Positions 1 to 9,197 of a DNA stretch of 64,000 nucleotides are shown piece by piece. The DNA comes from Phycisphaerae bacterium. GTDB taxonomy: Bacteria > Planctomycetota > Phycisphaerae > UBA1845 > Fen-1342. The DNA lies in contig JANQFV010000023.1 in NCBI GenBank assembly GCA_028277645.1, positions 1 to 64,000 on the forward strand, read 5' to 3'. The notes beneath the pieces are model-generated. The model worked only from the letters and a program-made list of their open reading frames with translations, did not search any database and had not been told where the DNA came from. Position numbers and translations under genes: made by a program. Within the stretch, counting starts at the first letter, position 1. Every line of letters starts with the position of its first letter.

Positions 1-617
1 GGCTGGATGAGGAGGCCGATCTCGGTGCAGCCGAGGATGATCCCCTGGCAGCCGGCGCCAACGAGCTTCTCGATAATCCCGCGATACGCCGCGCGAGATG
101 TGTCGCGAATCTCGCCGCGGCAGAGCTCGTTGTAGATCACGTCGTGGACAAGCTGCCGGTCCGCCTCATCGGGCACGACAACATCGAGGCCGTGTCGAAC
201 AATGAGCCGGCCGCAATAGAAATCCCCCTCCATCGTGAAGCGCGTTGCGATCAGACCGACCCGCTTCATGCCGGCGGCCTTGATACGCTCGGCGGTCGCG
301 TCGGCGATGTGCAGAAGCGGCAGGTCGATCGCCGATTGAACGTCGTCGGCCATCTTGTGCATGGTGTTGGTGCAGATCACCAGGCAATTCGCCCCACCAC
401 GCTCCAGCGCGCGGGCCGCATCGACCATCCGCTGTGTGGCCGTGGACCAGTCGCCCGTGCTCTGAAGCAGCTCGATCTCGTGAAAATCGAACGACCAGAG
501 CAGGCACTTCGCTGAGTGCAGCCCGCCCAATCGCTGTGCGACGCGCTCGTTGATAATGCGGTAGTACGTGAGCGTGGATTCCCAGCTCATCCCGCCGATG
601 AGGCCGATAGTTCTCAT
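1..617 (-). CDS. Aspartate/glutamate racemase family protein (3' end beyond window)
   Basis: This is a PLP-independent amino-acid racemase of the Asp/Glu/hydantoin racemase family, probably supplying D-aspartate or D-glutamate. The protein begins MRTIGLIGGMSWEST, the usual N-terminal strand and glycine loop. The two expected catalytic cysteines are visible: C82 in VICTNTMHK and C197 in ILGCTEIGLL. About 205 residues are in the window, and the family is usually about 230-240 long, so only the last few dozen residues are missing past position 1. The start is the ATG at 617. The gene is divergent from the BNR-repeat gene. The specific substrate cannot be told from the sequence. Confidence 0.9.
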   Translation of the reverse strand, partial: MRTIGLIGGMSWESTLTYYRIINERVAQRLGGLHSAKCLLWSFDFHEIELLQSTGDWSTATQRMVDAARALERGGANCLVICTNTMHKMADDVQSAIDLPLLHIADATAERIKAAGMKRVGLIATRFTMEGDFYCGRLIVRHGLDVVVPDEADRQLVHDVIYNELCRGEIRDTSRAAYRGIIEKLVGAGCQGIILGCTEIGLLIQ

Positions 618-728
618 ACTCCGGCCATTCTACCGCGCATAGCGTGCGACTCTCCAACGCCCAATAAGCGTCAGAAATTCATGGAGTCCCGTCCGTCTGC
701 CGGTACAATAAGAGCGTGCTATGGCTGG

Positions 729-753
729 AGAGACCAGCCCGCGGGTGGTCTCT
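729..753 (+). other. Hairpin in the leader of the BNR-repeat gene
   Basis: An 8-bp perfect inverted repeat (AGAGACCA / TGGTCTCT) encloses a 9-nt GC-rich loop. It ends about 40 nt before the ATG at 793. No T-run follows it, so an mRNA leader structure or an operator is more likely than a terminator. No match to a known riboswitch was recognised. Confidence 0.35.
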
Positions 754-792
754 GCGCCGGGATGACGACATCAACTACGAAAGAGGTGTGAA

Positions 793-2535
793 ATGCGCGC
801 TCTGAGAACCGGGGGAGCAGTGCTGCTCGCGGCTGGGGCATTGGTCAGTACCACACTTGCCCAGGAACCGCTGCCCACGTCGCCAGAGGAGATGGCGGCG
901 CGCGGCTGGCCCAATGTCCAGGTCTGGGTCCATGAGACGGTGAGTTCGCCGCCGACCGAACCGCTCGGCGAGCGCAAGACGTCTCCGCCGCCTGCTGCGT
1001 TGTTCATGCGTACGGGACCGGCGCAGAGCTTTCAGGTCAGCGTGGATCCCAACGGCCTCAACATCGTCGGCGACGCCGCTAACGAACCATCGCTGGCGAT
1101 CGATCCCACCAATCCGAATCTGATTGCGATCGGCTGGCGGCAGTTCGACACGATCAACAACAACTTCCGCCAGGCCGGACGTGCATACAGCACCGACGCC
1201 GGCCGCACCTGGACCAACCCCGGCGTGATCAACCCGGGCGTCTTTCGCAGCGACCCGGTGCTCGATGCGGACTCCGCCGGCACCATGTACTACTTCAGCC
1301 TCGAAGGCGACTTCACCTGCGATATGTACAAGTCGACCGACGGGGGCGCCACCTGGGGCGCGCCGTTCTTCGCGTTCGGCGGCGACAAGCAGTGGATGGC
1401 AATCGACCGGACCGGCAGCAGCTACGACGGCAATATTTACGCCGCGTGGAGCATCGCAGGCGGCCCGTACACGGGCCAGCCGTTTACGCGCTCGTTCGAC
1501 GGCGGGATGCTGTTCGACGGTCCCTTCGCGCTGTCGCCGGTCCCCGTGTTCGGCACGCAGGTCGTCGATCCGAACAGCGACTTGCTGATTGGCGGGGTCG
1601 ACTGGCCCACGTTCTTCAACCCGGACTTCATCGTCGCCAAGTCGAGCAACGCCAAGCTCACGGGTGTCACGCCGACGTTCAGCATCACCAACGTCGATAT
1701 GGGCGGCGCGCTGGTCGGCGCGTCCGGGCCCAACCCGGTCGGTCTCCTCGGGCAAGTCTGGATTGCGTGCGATCACTCCGGTGGCCTGACCCACGGTAAT
1801 CTCTATATGCTCTGCTCGGTCGACCCCGGCGGCAGCGATCCGATGGACGTTCATTTCTCCCGCAGCACTAACGGCGGCGCCACATGGAGCCCACCGGTTC
1901 GCATCAACGATGATCCGATCGGCACGAATGCGTACCAGTGGTTCGGCACGATGTCAGTTGCACCCAACGGGCGGATCGACGTCGTCTGGAATGACACACG
2001 GAACGACGTGACACCGTCGAATCCGACATTCTCCGAGGTTCGCTACTCCTATTCGACCGACGCCGGACTGACCTGGACGCCCAGCGTCGCCGTCACGCCG
2101 CAATTCAACCATGGCCTTGGCTATCCGAGCCAGGACAAGCTGGGCGACTACTACGACATGATCTCCGACGAGGTCGGTGCGAGTCTCGCCTACGCCGCGA
2201 CGTTCAATGGCGAACAGGACGTGTACTTCATGCGCATCGGCGACTTCGACTGTAACGGTAACGCGGTCGGTGACAGCGACGATATCGCCGGTGGCACGTC
2301 CACGGATGTGAACGGCACGGGAATTCCCGACGAGTGCGAACCGGTGGGCGATGTAAACTGCGACGGCGCTGCGAACTTCGGCGATATCAACGCGTTCGTC
2401 CTCGCACTCACGGAACCGGGACAGTATGCGCTTGACTTCCCGGATTGCCCGCTGGAAAACCGCGACATCAACGGTGACGGGAGCTTCGACTTCGGCGACA
2501 TCAACGCATTTGTCGCGCTGCTGACGGCGCCGTAG
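793..2535 (+). CDS. Secreted BNR/sialidase-like beta-propeller protein with C-terminal dockerin-like repeats
   Basis: A 580-residue exported protein. Residues 1-23 are a signal peptide ending STTLA-Q. The body carries several Asp-box (BNR) motifs of the form S-T-[DN]-x-G-x-T-W (STDAGRTW, STDGGATW, STNGGATW, STDAGLTW), the hallmark of six-bladed sialidase-type propellers. A calcium-binding-like linker (DFDCNGN, TDVNGTG) follows. The C-terminal 65 residues hold two repeats, DVNCDGAANFGDINAF and DINGDGSFDFGDINAF, which resemble dockerin EF-hand loops. No sialidase catalytic residues were identified, so enzymatic activity is unproven. The ribosome site AAAGAGGTG precedes the ATG. A related repeat pair ends the protein at 39704-41581. 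Confidence 0.85.
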   Translation: MRALRTGGAVLLAAGALVSTTLAQEPLPTSPEEMAARGWPNVQVWVHETVSSPPTEPLGERKTSPPPAALFMRTGPAQSFQVSVDPNGLNIVGDAANEPSLAIDPTNPNLIAIGWRQFDTINNNFRQAGRAYSTDAGRTWTNPGVINPGVFRSDPVLDADSAGTMYYFSLEGDFTCDMYKSTDGGATWGAPFFAFGGDKQWMAIDRTGSSYDGNIYAAWSIAGGPYTGQPFTRSFDGGMLFDGPFALSPVPVFGTQVVDPNSDLLIGGVDWPTFFNPDFIVAKSSNAKLTGVTPTFSITNVDMGGALVGASGPNPVGLLGQVWIACDHSGGLTHGNLYMLCSVDPGGSDPMDVHFSRSTNGGATWSPPVRINDDPIGTNAYQWFGTMSVAPNGRIDVVWNDTRNDVTPSNPTFSEVRYSYSTDAGLTWTPSVAVTPQFNHGLGYPSQDKLGDYYDMISDEVGASLAYAATFNGEQDVYFMRIGDFDCNGNAVGDSDDIAGGTSTDVNGTGIPDECEPVGDVNCDGAANFGDINAFVLALTEPGQYALDFPDCPLENRDINGDGSFDFGDINAFVALLTAP

Positions 2536-2700
2536 GCAACCGCCTCCGCACGAGAATCTCAATCGGGCGACTGCGCCGTGCCGCGGCACAGTCGCCTGCC
2601 GCGGCTCGACTCACATAACACGTCTCGATATGCTCCACTGGGAATCGTGCGCTTACGCACGCGGCGATCCAGCCCGCAGTTTCGTAAGGAGGCATGTCGC

Positions 2701-3654
2701 ATGACGCCGTTTGCACGTGGCCTGGTGGTGAGTCTGCTCTGCGTCTCGTCGTTTGGCTGTCGCGCCGAGTCGCGCATCAATTCCGAGCCTGAGTCACGCG
2801 TCATCCCCTGGGTCGAACTGAATCACTGGAGCGTCGAGGCGCACCGCTCAGCCGTCATCAACGGCCTGAAACACGCTGCGGGCGTGTTCGAGTACGTCAT
2901 TGTCACGACGTTGCCCGATGAGAATCCCGAAATCTATCGACTGCTGCAGCGCGCCGTGCCCGACGTTCGCATTATCCCCGGCACCAAGGTCTCCGCATAC
3001 ACGAAAGCCTTCGGGAGATTTGACTCGCCTCGCGTGTGGAAGCGCATCGCCGACGACGTGAAAGCCGCGTGCCGCATCACGGGCACGTCGAAGTTCTTGT
3101 TAGAGAACGAGAGCGCATTGACGCCACTGCTTGAGGAGAAACAGCAACTGCGCACGGACCAGTTTGCGGAGGCACTCCGGCAACTGCCAAGAGAGGTCGA
3201 ATACCTCTGCTGGCCCGGCGTCATGGGAAGCCGGTGGACACCCGAAAAGGTCGACGTCACGCTCAGTGTCTCACGTGTCGTGGCAGCGACGCTGCCCAAC
3301 GTCGTTCTGATCGATGCCGCGTATCAGACTCAACGTCTCACCAGACACAAAGAAACGGACGAGGGTCGCGCTGCGATCCAGCGGCGGCTCAAATCCCTTG
3401 GGCGTACCACACCGATTCTCTACTTCGCGGGGCGTGAATCGGAACTGAACCGTGACTGGGATGTATCTGATCTGCCCATGCTCGTACGCGGCGACGTCTT
3501 TCCGGACAAGCAGTTCATCATGTATTCCGGAATCAGACGGTTCGAGCAGGCGATGGGGCGCGCCGCGCATCTTCTCCGCGAGGATACCGCCGGCGATGCA
3601 CCAACCGCACCAAGAAGTCCAAGCTCGTCCCCCGGCGACGCTTCGCTCAATTGA
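2701..3654 (+). CDS. Putative lipoprotein of unknown function
   Basis: A protein of 317 residues starting at the ATG at 2701, chosen because a strong AAGGAGG lies 8 nt upstream; an in-frame start at 2578 lacks one. The N-terminus MTPFARGLVVSLLCVSSFGC looks like a lipoprotein signal with Cys20 as the lipidation site. The mature part has alternating hydrophobic strands (VIVTTL, VRIIPGTK, NVVLIDAAY, PILYFAG) separated by helices, suggesting an alpha/beta fold, but I recognise no family or catalytic motif. It converges on the radical SAM gene 28 nt downstream. Confidence 0.7.
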   Translation: MTPFARGLVVSLLCVSSFGCRAESRINSEPESRVIPWVELNHWSVEAHRSAVINGLKHAAGVFEYVIVTTLPDENPEIYRLLQRAVPDVRIIPGTKVSAYTKAFGRFDSPRVWKRIADDVKAACRITGTSKFLLENESALTPLLEEKQQLRTDQFAEALRQLPREVEYLCWPGVMGSRWTPEKVDVTLSVSRVVAATLPNVVLIDAAYQTQRLTRHKETDEGRAAIQRRLKSLGRTTPILYFAGRESELNRDWDVSDLPMLVRGDVFPDKQFIMYSGIRRFEQAMGRAAHLLREDTAGDAPTAPRSPSSSPGDASLN

Positions 3655-3682
3655 CAGCACGTGCTCCGGAATCGTGTGTTTG

Positions 3683-5590
3683 CTACACGTAGACTTGCGG
3701 CAGCGCTATCGCTTCCCCTGACGCTACCTGGTCAACATCCGCCGTCGCCTGTGCGACGACGCGCGCCGGTGTCTCGAACCCCGGCGTCGGCGCGTGACCA
3801 ATCGCCCAGTTCATCTCCTCAGCGGTGTGTGCGTCGATCATCGGAATGCGCGGCGGCTCGGCGCCCTGCCAGCGCTCAATCGGCCCGCGCTTCAACCGCC
3901 GGGCCCACATCCACATCTTCGGAACCGTCAGCAGTAGGCCGATTTGGCCGATAAGTTGAAACGCAAGCTGCTTGCCGGAAACGCGTCCCCGGCGCAAGGC
4001 CCACAGCGCGCGCAAGGTGTTCAGCGGGTTGTAGAACGCTATGTAGGCTCGGATCAGATTCATCTGCTGGCGCCAGGGTCGCGAATGCACCGACGACACA
4101 ACGTGATTGCCATCCTGATGCGCCTGGGGGACCAGACGGCCTTCGACCCGTTTGAATATCGCGCGGGCCTCCGCGGCGGGTTCAAGATCCTTCGTTCCGA
4201 CCGCTGGGCCGAGGTACGTACACTGGTACGACACGGCACCCATATTACGAACGTGCTGGACCTGATTCAGCAGGCCGTCCAGCGTGCCCGCCGGCGAACG
4301 TAGCGGCTGTTCGTCACTGTGAATCATCATGATGTGCGGCTCAATGCCCAAACCGCTCAGCTCGTCAAACAACTCGGCCGCAGGCCCGGCGCTCTGCCCC
4401 TTGCGCACCAGTGTGGCCGTCAGGTCCTCTATCCCAAACCAGATTCCGCGCAGCCCCGCCTTACGGCAAAGTGGCAGCAGGTCCCGATTGCGATACACGT
4501 CAAACTGCGTCGCCTCGGTGTAGAACTTGATCACTTTGCCCAGCCGCGTACCGCGCGTAGTAGTCTCCGCTAGCGCCTGCATCTGCGCTGCAACGGTTTC
4601 CGGCTTGTTGAAGTAGTTGTCGTCTGTGCCGAAGAAGCAAGTGATGCCGAACTCTTCGTAGATGTGCTTGATCTCGGCCGCGAACCGCTCGGGACTCTTG
4701 TGCCGCCAGGTGCGCTGGTTCACCGCGGGAATCGGGCAGTACGGGCAAGCGAACTTGCAGCCCTGCGTCGTGACAATAGAGGCAATCGGCGATGTCCACT
4801 TCACGCGTTTCGCCGGCAGCGGATCGGCACGCAGATCACGCCCACGGTGCGGCGGTTCCAGCAATCGATAACCCGCGTCCGGCACAGGCATCTCGTCGAG
4901 ATCACGTAGTAAACGCTGGACCCCGGTGTTCACTGCAACCGGCGATTCCGGTGGACGATCCGGCGACAGATAGACCAATCCCGGCACGGAGTTCAGTGCC
5001 CCCGAGCCGCGTACCCGATCGAACGTCGCGCGCACGTGTTCCCCGGGTTTCCAATCGCGGAAAACGGTCTCGAGCAGATCGAGCAGAACGTACGCCTCGC
5101 CCGTGACGACGCAGTCGGCGCCGACGCCGGGCCGTGGCCCGAGCTCCAAGTAATCAGACGGCTCGTAGATCGCCTTCGGCCCACCGGCCAGAACGAGCGG
5201 GCGCGCGTCACCGAGTTGATGGGCATCGCGAATCAGGTCGTACGCCGGTTCCGCGTGTACCTGCATGGCAGATACGAGCAACAGATCCAGCGGCCGCCCG
5301 TCGAGCACCGCGCGGCTCGGCTGAAATCGTGGCGTCCACTGCTGGAGCACCGTGCGGATGTGTCGAAATCCGCTCGCGAACAACACATCGGTCAGAGTGC
5401 GCACGGAGCACGGTGCCATGCGTTTGTCAGCGTACCAGTACGGCAGCATACGCGTGCGAAAGTCGAAGGCTGACACGATGCCAATACGCAATTCGTGCGC
5501 ACGTTCGACGCTCCGCAACCGCTCCATGGCCGTTGTCAGCGCGCCATCCGGTAGGTAGGTATCGCCCTTCGGACGACGGGGTAGTTCCAT
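3683..5590 (-). CDS. Cobalamin-type radical SAM protein
   Basis: A 635-residue radical SAM enzyme. The N-terminal third looks like a B12-binding Rossmann region (LDLLLVSAMQVHAEPAYDLI, PLVLAGGPKA) but without the DxHxxG cobalamin ligand motif. Around residue 277 is the [4Fe-4S]/SAM motif TTQGCKFACPYC (CxxxCxxC), followed by GTDDNYF and GIEDL. The C-terminal 150 residues are basic and hydrophobic, with NPLNTLRALWALRRG and IGLLLTVPKMWMW, suggesting membrane association. The start is the ATG at 5590; an upstream in-frame ATG at 5659 is possible but adds sequence that does not look coding. The reaction is unknown. Relatives with this layout often modify lipids or methylate natural products. Confidence 0.85.
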   Translation of the reverse strand: MELPRRPKGDTYLPDGALTTAMERLRSVERAHELRIGIVSAFDFRTRMLPYWYADKRMAPCSVRTLTDVLFASGFRHIRTVLQQWTPRFQPSRAVLDGRPLDLLLVSAMQVHAEPAYDLIRDAHQLGDARPLVLAGGPKAIYEPSDYLELGPRPGVGADCVVTGEAYVLLDLLETVFRDWKPGEHVRATFDRVRGSGALNSVPGLVYLSPDRPPESPVAVNTGVQRLLRDLDEMPVPDAGYRLLEPPHRGRDLRADPLPAKRVKWTSPIASIVTTQGCKFACPYCPIPAVNQRTWRHKSPERFAAEIKHIYEEFGITCFFGTDDNYFNKPETVAAQMQALAETTTRGTRLGKVIKFYTEATQFDVYRNRDLLPLCRKAGLRGIWFGIEDLTATLVRKGQSAGPAAELFDELSGLGIEPHIMMIHSDEQPLRSPAGTLDGLLNQVQHVRNMGAVSYQCTYLGPAVGTKDLEPAAEARAIFKRVEGRLVPQAHQDGNHVVSSVHSRPWRQQMNLIRAYIAFYNPLNTLRALWALRRGRVSGKQLAFQLIGQIGLLLTVPKMWMWARRLKRGPIERWQGAEPPRIPMIDAHTAEEMNWAIGHAPTPGFETPARVVAQATADVDQVASGEAIALPQVYV

Positions 5591-5959
5591 TAGTATCTCA
5601 GTTCGCGTGGTGCGTGTGAGTCGCGCGCCGGTCAGCGCGAGGCCGCAATACCGAGTCATTACTCCGTTATGCCTCAGCCCGGAAGCGCGACCCGTCAGCT
5701 CAAAGCCACAGGATTTCGGCCTCAAAGCGCGCAGCCGTGCATCGGCCACAACGCCACTATCGCTTACGCTGATCAGCCCGATTCAAGAGAGAGTGCCCGT
5801 GGCTTCTGGCACGACCTCGGGAAGAGGAGTGATCACGTGTGGAATGGTAGCACGCGAATCGAAGGGCGTATATCAAAAAGCGCCGCTTTCTTGAAACAAT
5901 AGCAGCGCGAGGCGCGGCGTCTGTGCGCCGCGCGCTCGGACACCTGCGACTCTCTATGA

Positions 5960-6913
5960 CTAAACCGGCGGAATGACCGGAAAGAGGCGTGTCCAGAACA
6001 GCCACGCCACAGGTGCGGCCAGCAGCGGCGAATCGAGCACATCCAGAACGCCCCCCAACCCCGGGAGCGATTGCCCGGAGTCCTTTACGGCGGCGTCACG
6101 CTTCAGCACTGAGGCCGCCAGGTCACCGGCCGCCGAGAACACGCCCAGCAGCACGCCGAGCAACACCATGGCGCCCAGAAACGACACGTGGGGGTTGGCA
6201 AACTCGATCCAGCCGAACGACTTCAGCGCATAGCCTACGCCGACGGCGCACAGCACCGTTGTCACCATACCGCCCGCGAAACCTTCCCAGGTCTTCTTCG
6301 GGCTCAGCCACGGTACCATCTGTGTCCGCCCCAGTGCGCGCCCTGTGAAGTACGCGCCCGTGTCGGTCATCTTCACGAGAAACACCGAGAAGATCAGCAG
6401 TACGATGCCCAGTCCGCCGCCGACCTCCATACGCAGCTTGATCATGAAGCCCGCCAGACCGCCGGCGTAGTACATAATGAACAGCGTGATCGACATGTGC
6501 TCGATCGCGTTCTCCGTGCGGTAGAGAATCGTCTGCAGCAGGAAGCAGAAGCCCACGGCCACCGCGAGGCACAACATTCCAAGCGATTCATCGTACGCGC
6601 CGGCCAAAGGCGAGAGGTTGTACGAAACGTAGGGCCCCAGAACCAACGCCGCCGCGAAGACCCGTGCCGTGCGGCCGAACGGACGATAGCCCCGCCCGCG
6701 CGCCAAATGAACGAGTTCATGTACGGCGAGTACGGTCAGCGCGAGCACGAGTGTGGTGCTGAGCAGTCCGTTCGTCACCCAGTGTCCGAGGTTCATGGTC
6801 GTCCCGGGCACCGGCCAATCTGGAGGCTGAACGCGCGCGAGCCAGGCGTCCAGCACGAGCAGCGTCAGCAAACCACCTGCCAGCGAAAGCCCAACAATGA
6901 GACGACGTCGCAT
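5960..6913 (-). CDS. cdsA: Phosphatidate cytidylyltransferase
   Basis: CdsA makes CDP-diacylglycerol from phosphatidic acid and CTP at the inner membrane, feeding all phospholipid synthesis. The 317-residue protein has about eight hydrophobic segments. The C-terminal signature is clear: SVLKRDAAVKDSG followed by SLPGLGGVLDVLDS, preceded by KMTDTGAYFTGR and SPKKTWEG. The signature ends PGLGG where the textbook form is PGHGG. I chose the ATG at 6913; the upstream in-frame TTG at 6934 would add seven residues. It is the last gene of the purA-uppS-cdsA operon, a pairing with uppS that is very common in bacteria. Confidence 0.93.
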   Translation of the reverse strand: MRRRLIVGLSLAGGLLTLLVLDAWLARVQPPDWPVPGTTMNLGHWVTNGLLSTTLVLALTVLAVHELVHLARGRGYRPFGRTARVFAAALVLGPYVSYNLSPLAGAYDESLGMLCLAVAVGFCFLLQTILYRTENAIEHMSITLFIMYYAGGLAGFMIKLRMEVGGGLGIVLLIFSVFLVKMTDTGAYFTGRALGRTQMVPWLSPKKTWEGFAGGMVTTVLCAVGVGYALKSFGWIEFANPHVSFLGAMVLLGVLLGVFSAAGDLAASVLKRDAAVKDSGQSLPGLGGVLDVLDSPLLAAPVAWLFWTRLFPVIPPV

Positions 6914-6958
6914 AGCTGACTCAGTCCGACCCAAACACGATCACGAATCCGGAATCTA

Positions 6959-6990
6959 CCCCCCTCCCTAGCTGGGAGGGGTCGGGGGAG
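6959..6990. repeat. Dispersed C-rich/G-rich inverted repeat, copy 1
   Basis: A stretch of the form CCCCCCTCCCT-loop-GGGAGGGG-T-GGGGGAG that can fold on itself. A second copy lies at 35853-35886. This copy covers the stop codon of uppS (6968-6970) and encodes the last residues SPPTPPS of that protein. Confidence 0.7.
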
Positions 6991-7759
6991 AACCGCTCCC
7001 CTTGGCGTCCAGCACCGCCCCAAAGCGTCGCTGCCGCTTCGCAAAGCTTTGGATGGCATCATAGAGATGCTCCGCGCGGAAGTCCGGCCACAGGACATCC
7101 GTCACGTAGAGCTCCGCATAACTGATCTGCCACAGCAGGAAATCGCTCAGGCGCATTTCGTTTGCCGTCCGTACGACCAGATCCGGATCCGGCAATCCCG
7201 TGGTGTACAGCGAATCTGATATATGCTGCTCGGTGATGTCTGCCGCCCTCAACTCGCCGCGCTCGACGCGCGCCGCCAGCTTGCGGACGCCGTCGGCGAT
7301 CTCAGCCCGCGAGCCGTAGTTCAGCGCCAGGCACAGCGTGAGCCCGCGATTGCCGCGGCTGAGTTCCTCAGTCTTGTCGAGCTCGCGCAGCACTGGTTCG
7401 GGCAGCCCTTCGCGCCGACCAACCTGCACGCACTGAATGTCGTTCTCCAGTATCTCCTCCCGCTCCGACGCGAGATACTGTGCGTACAGCGCCATCAAGC
7501 CCGCCACCTCGTCCTGCGGACGCTTCCAGTTGTCGAGGCTGAAGCTGTAGAGCGTCAAGGCCTGAATGCCCAACCGGGCACACTGCGTCACAGCCTCACG
7601 TACCGCCGTCGATGCGCTGCGATGCCCCTCGATCCGCGGCAGGTCGCGTTGCTGCGCCCAGCGCCCGTTGCCGTCCATGATGATCGCGATGTGACGAGGC
7701 AATTGCTCCGGCGCCAACCCCAATACTTCCAGCGGATCCAACGGCGGTTGCGTGGGCAT
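6968..7759 (-). CDS. uppS: Isoprenyl transferase (undecaprenyl diphosphate synthase)
   Basis: A cis-prenyltransferase that builds undecaprenyl diphosphate from isopentenyl and farnesyl diphosphates, giving the lipid carrier for cell-wall and glycan synthesis. The motif HIAIIMDGNGRWAQQ near the N-terminus holds catalytic Asp29, and the distal substrate motif RTANEMRLSDFLLWQ and AELYVTD are present. The length, 263 residues, is typical. It starts 2 nt after the purA stop, so translation is likely coupled, and cdsA follows. The last residues SPPTPPS are encoded by a dispersed C-rich repeat and lie beyond the conserved fold. Confidence 0.96.
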   Translation of the reverse strand: MPTQPPLDPLEVLGLAPEQLPRHIAIIMDGNGRWAQQRDLPRIEGHRSASTAVREAVTQCARLGIQALTLYSFSLDNWKRPQDEVAGLMALYAQYLASEREEILENDIQCVQVGRREGLPEPVLRELDKTEELSRGNRGLTLCLALNYGSRAEIADGVRKLAARVERGELRAADITEQHISDSLYTTGLPDPDLVVRTANEMRLSDFLLWQISYAELYVTDVLWPDFRAEHLYDAIQSFAKRQRRFGAVLDAKGSGSPPTPPS

Positions 7760-7761
7760 GG

Positions 7762-9075
7762 CTACGCCTCGCCCTCCTCGAGATAAATCACCTGCTCGCG
7801 CGACGGCCCGACACCGATCATCCGGATCGGCGTCTCCAGTCGTTCAGCGATTGCGCGCACATACCGCTGTGCAGCAGCGGGCAGGTCCGCGAACCTCCGG
7901 CATTCGGTCACGTCGTCGTTCCAGCCCGCGAACGTCTCGTACACCGGCTGGAGTTCTTCACACTGGTACGCGTCCGCCGGGAACTCGTTCGTTTGCGCGC
8001 CGCCAGACTTATAGACAACGCACATCTTGATCTCACCCATGCCGGTCAGTGTGTCCAGGTGCATGAGCGCCAGGCCGGTCGGACCGCCGAACATCGCGGC
8101 GTACGAGCCCGCGACGGCGTCGAACCAGCCGCAGCGACGCGGCCTGCCGGTCGTCGTCCCATACTCGTGTCCGCGCTCGCGAATCTCGTCGCCAACCGAG
8201 TCCTTCAACTCCGTCGGAAATGGCCCGCTCCCGACCCGCGTCGCGTACGCCTTGAGTACGCCGATAACCGACTGCACCGCGCGCGGCGAGACGCCGGCCC
8301 CAGTAGCGTAACCGCCGCCGCCCGAGTTCGAGCTGGTGACATACGGGTAGGTGCCGTGATCGACATCGAGCAGGCTGCCTTGTGCGCTCTCGAACAGCAC
8401 GACCTTGTCCTCGCGCATCAGGTGGTACAGCAGTGTCGTCGTATTGCACACGTGGGGCCGCAACTGTTCGGCAAACGCCAGGTACTCCTCCGCCAGCCGC
8501 TCCGAGTCGAACGTCTCGCGCACCTCGTGAACTCCCGCCAGATACGCGTTCTTGTGCGCCACCACCGCCGCCAGCCGCGTTCGGAAACGATCAGCGGGGT
8601 ACAGGTCGCACACGCGGATCGCCCAATGCCGGGCATACTTGTCGGCATAGCAGGGGCCAATGCCACGTGCCGTCGTGCCGAGCTTCTCGCCCACACGCGC
8701 CCGCTGCTCCGTGAGCACATCCGATCGCCGATGATACGGGAACACCAGATGCGCCCGATCACTGATCTTCAGATTCTCACCAATGTCAACGCCCCGATCG
8801 CGCAGCGACGTGATCTCACCCAGCAGCACCGCCGGGTCGATGACGGTGCCCGGCCCGATGACGCTGGTGACTTGCGGGCGGATGATGCCGCTCGGGAGCT
8901 GGTGCAGGGCAAACCGCTCGTCCCCGACGACGATCGTATGTCCAGCGTTGGCGCCGCCGGCATAGCGGACAACAACGTCGAAATCACTGACCATCAGGTC
9001 AACAATCTTGCCCTTGCCCTCGTCCCCCCACTGCATGCCCATGACACAGGTATGACCGAGCTCGCGGAAGTTCAT
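7762..9075 (-). CDS. purA: Adenylosuccinate synthetase
   Basis: PurA joins IMP and aspartate using GTP, the first step from IMP to AMP. The N-terminal GTP-binding motif [15 protein letters not shown] is intact and the catalytic-histidine motif GGANAGHTI follows. Further conserved blocks include [36 protein letters not shown] (written here with S for the usual G) and [14 protein letters not shown]. The 437-residue length is normal. It heads the purA-uppS-cdsA run on the minus strand. The start is the ATG at 9075. Confidence 0.97.
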   Translation of the reverse strand: [437 protein letters not shown]

Positions 9076-9197
9076 GTGTACTCGTGTCGTGATGCCGGCG
9101 AGTTTGTGGAAACGCTCACGCTGTGGCCCCGCCGCTGGGCCTCAGGCGCCGAATAGCAACTTGTAGCGTCTGCGGCCGCGCTTGGCAATCGGGCACG

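Noticed and set aside
775-1854. Long open frame opposite the BNR-repeat gene
   Set aside because: High-GC coding sequence gives long antisense frames; this one lacks recognisable motifs, while the sense frame has a signal peptide, Asp boxes and repeats.
7993-9156. Long open frame opposite purA
   Set aside because: purA is unambiguous on the minus strand, and this frame is Arg/Ala/His-rich shadow sequence.
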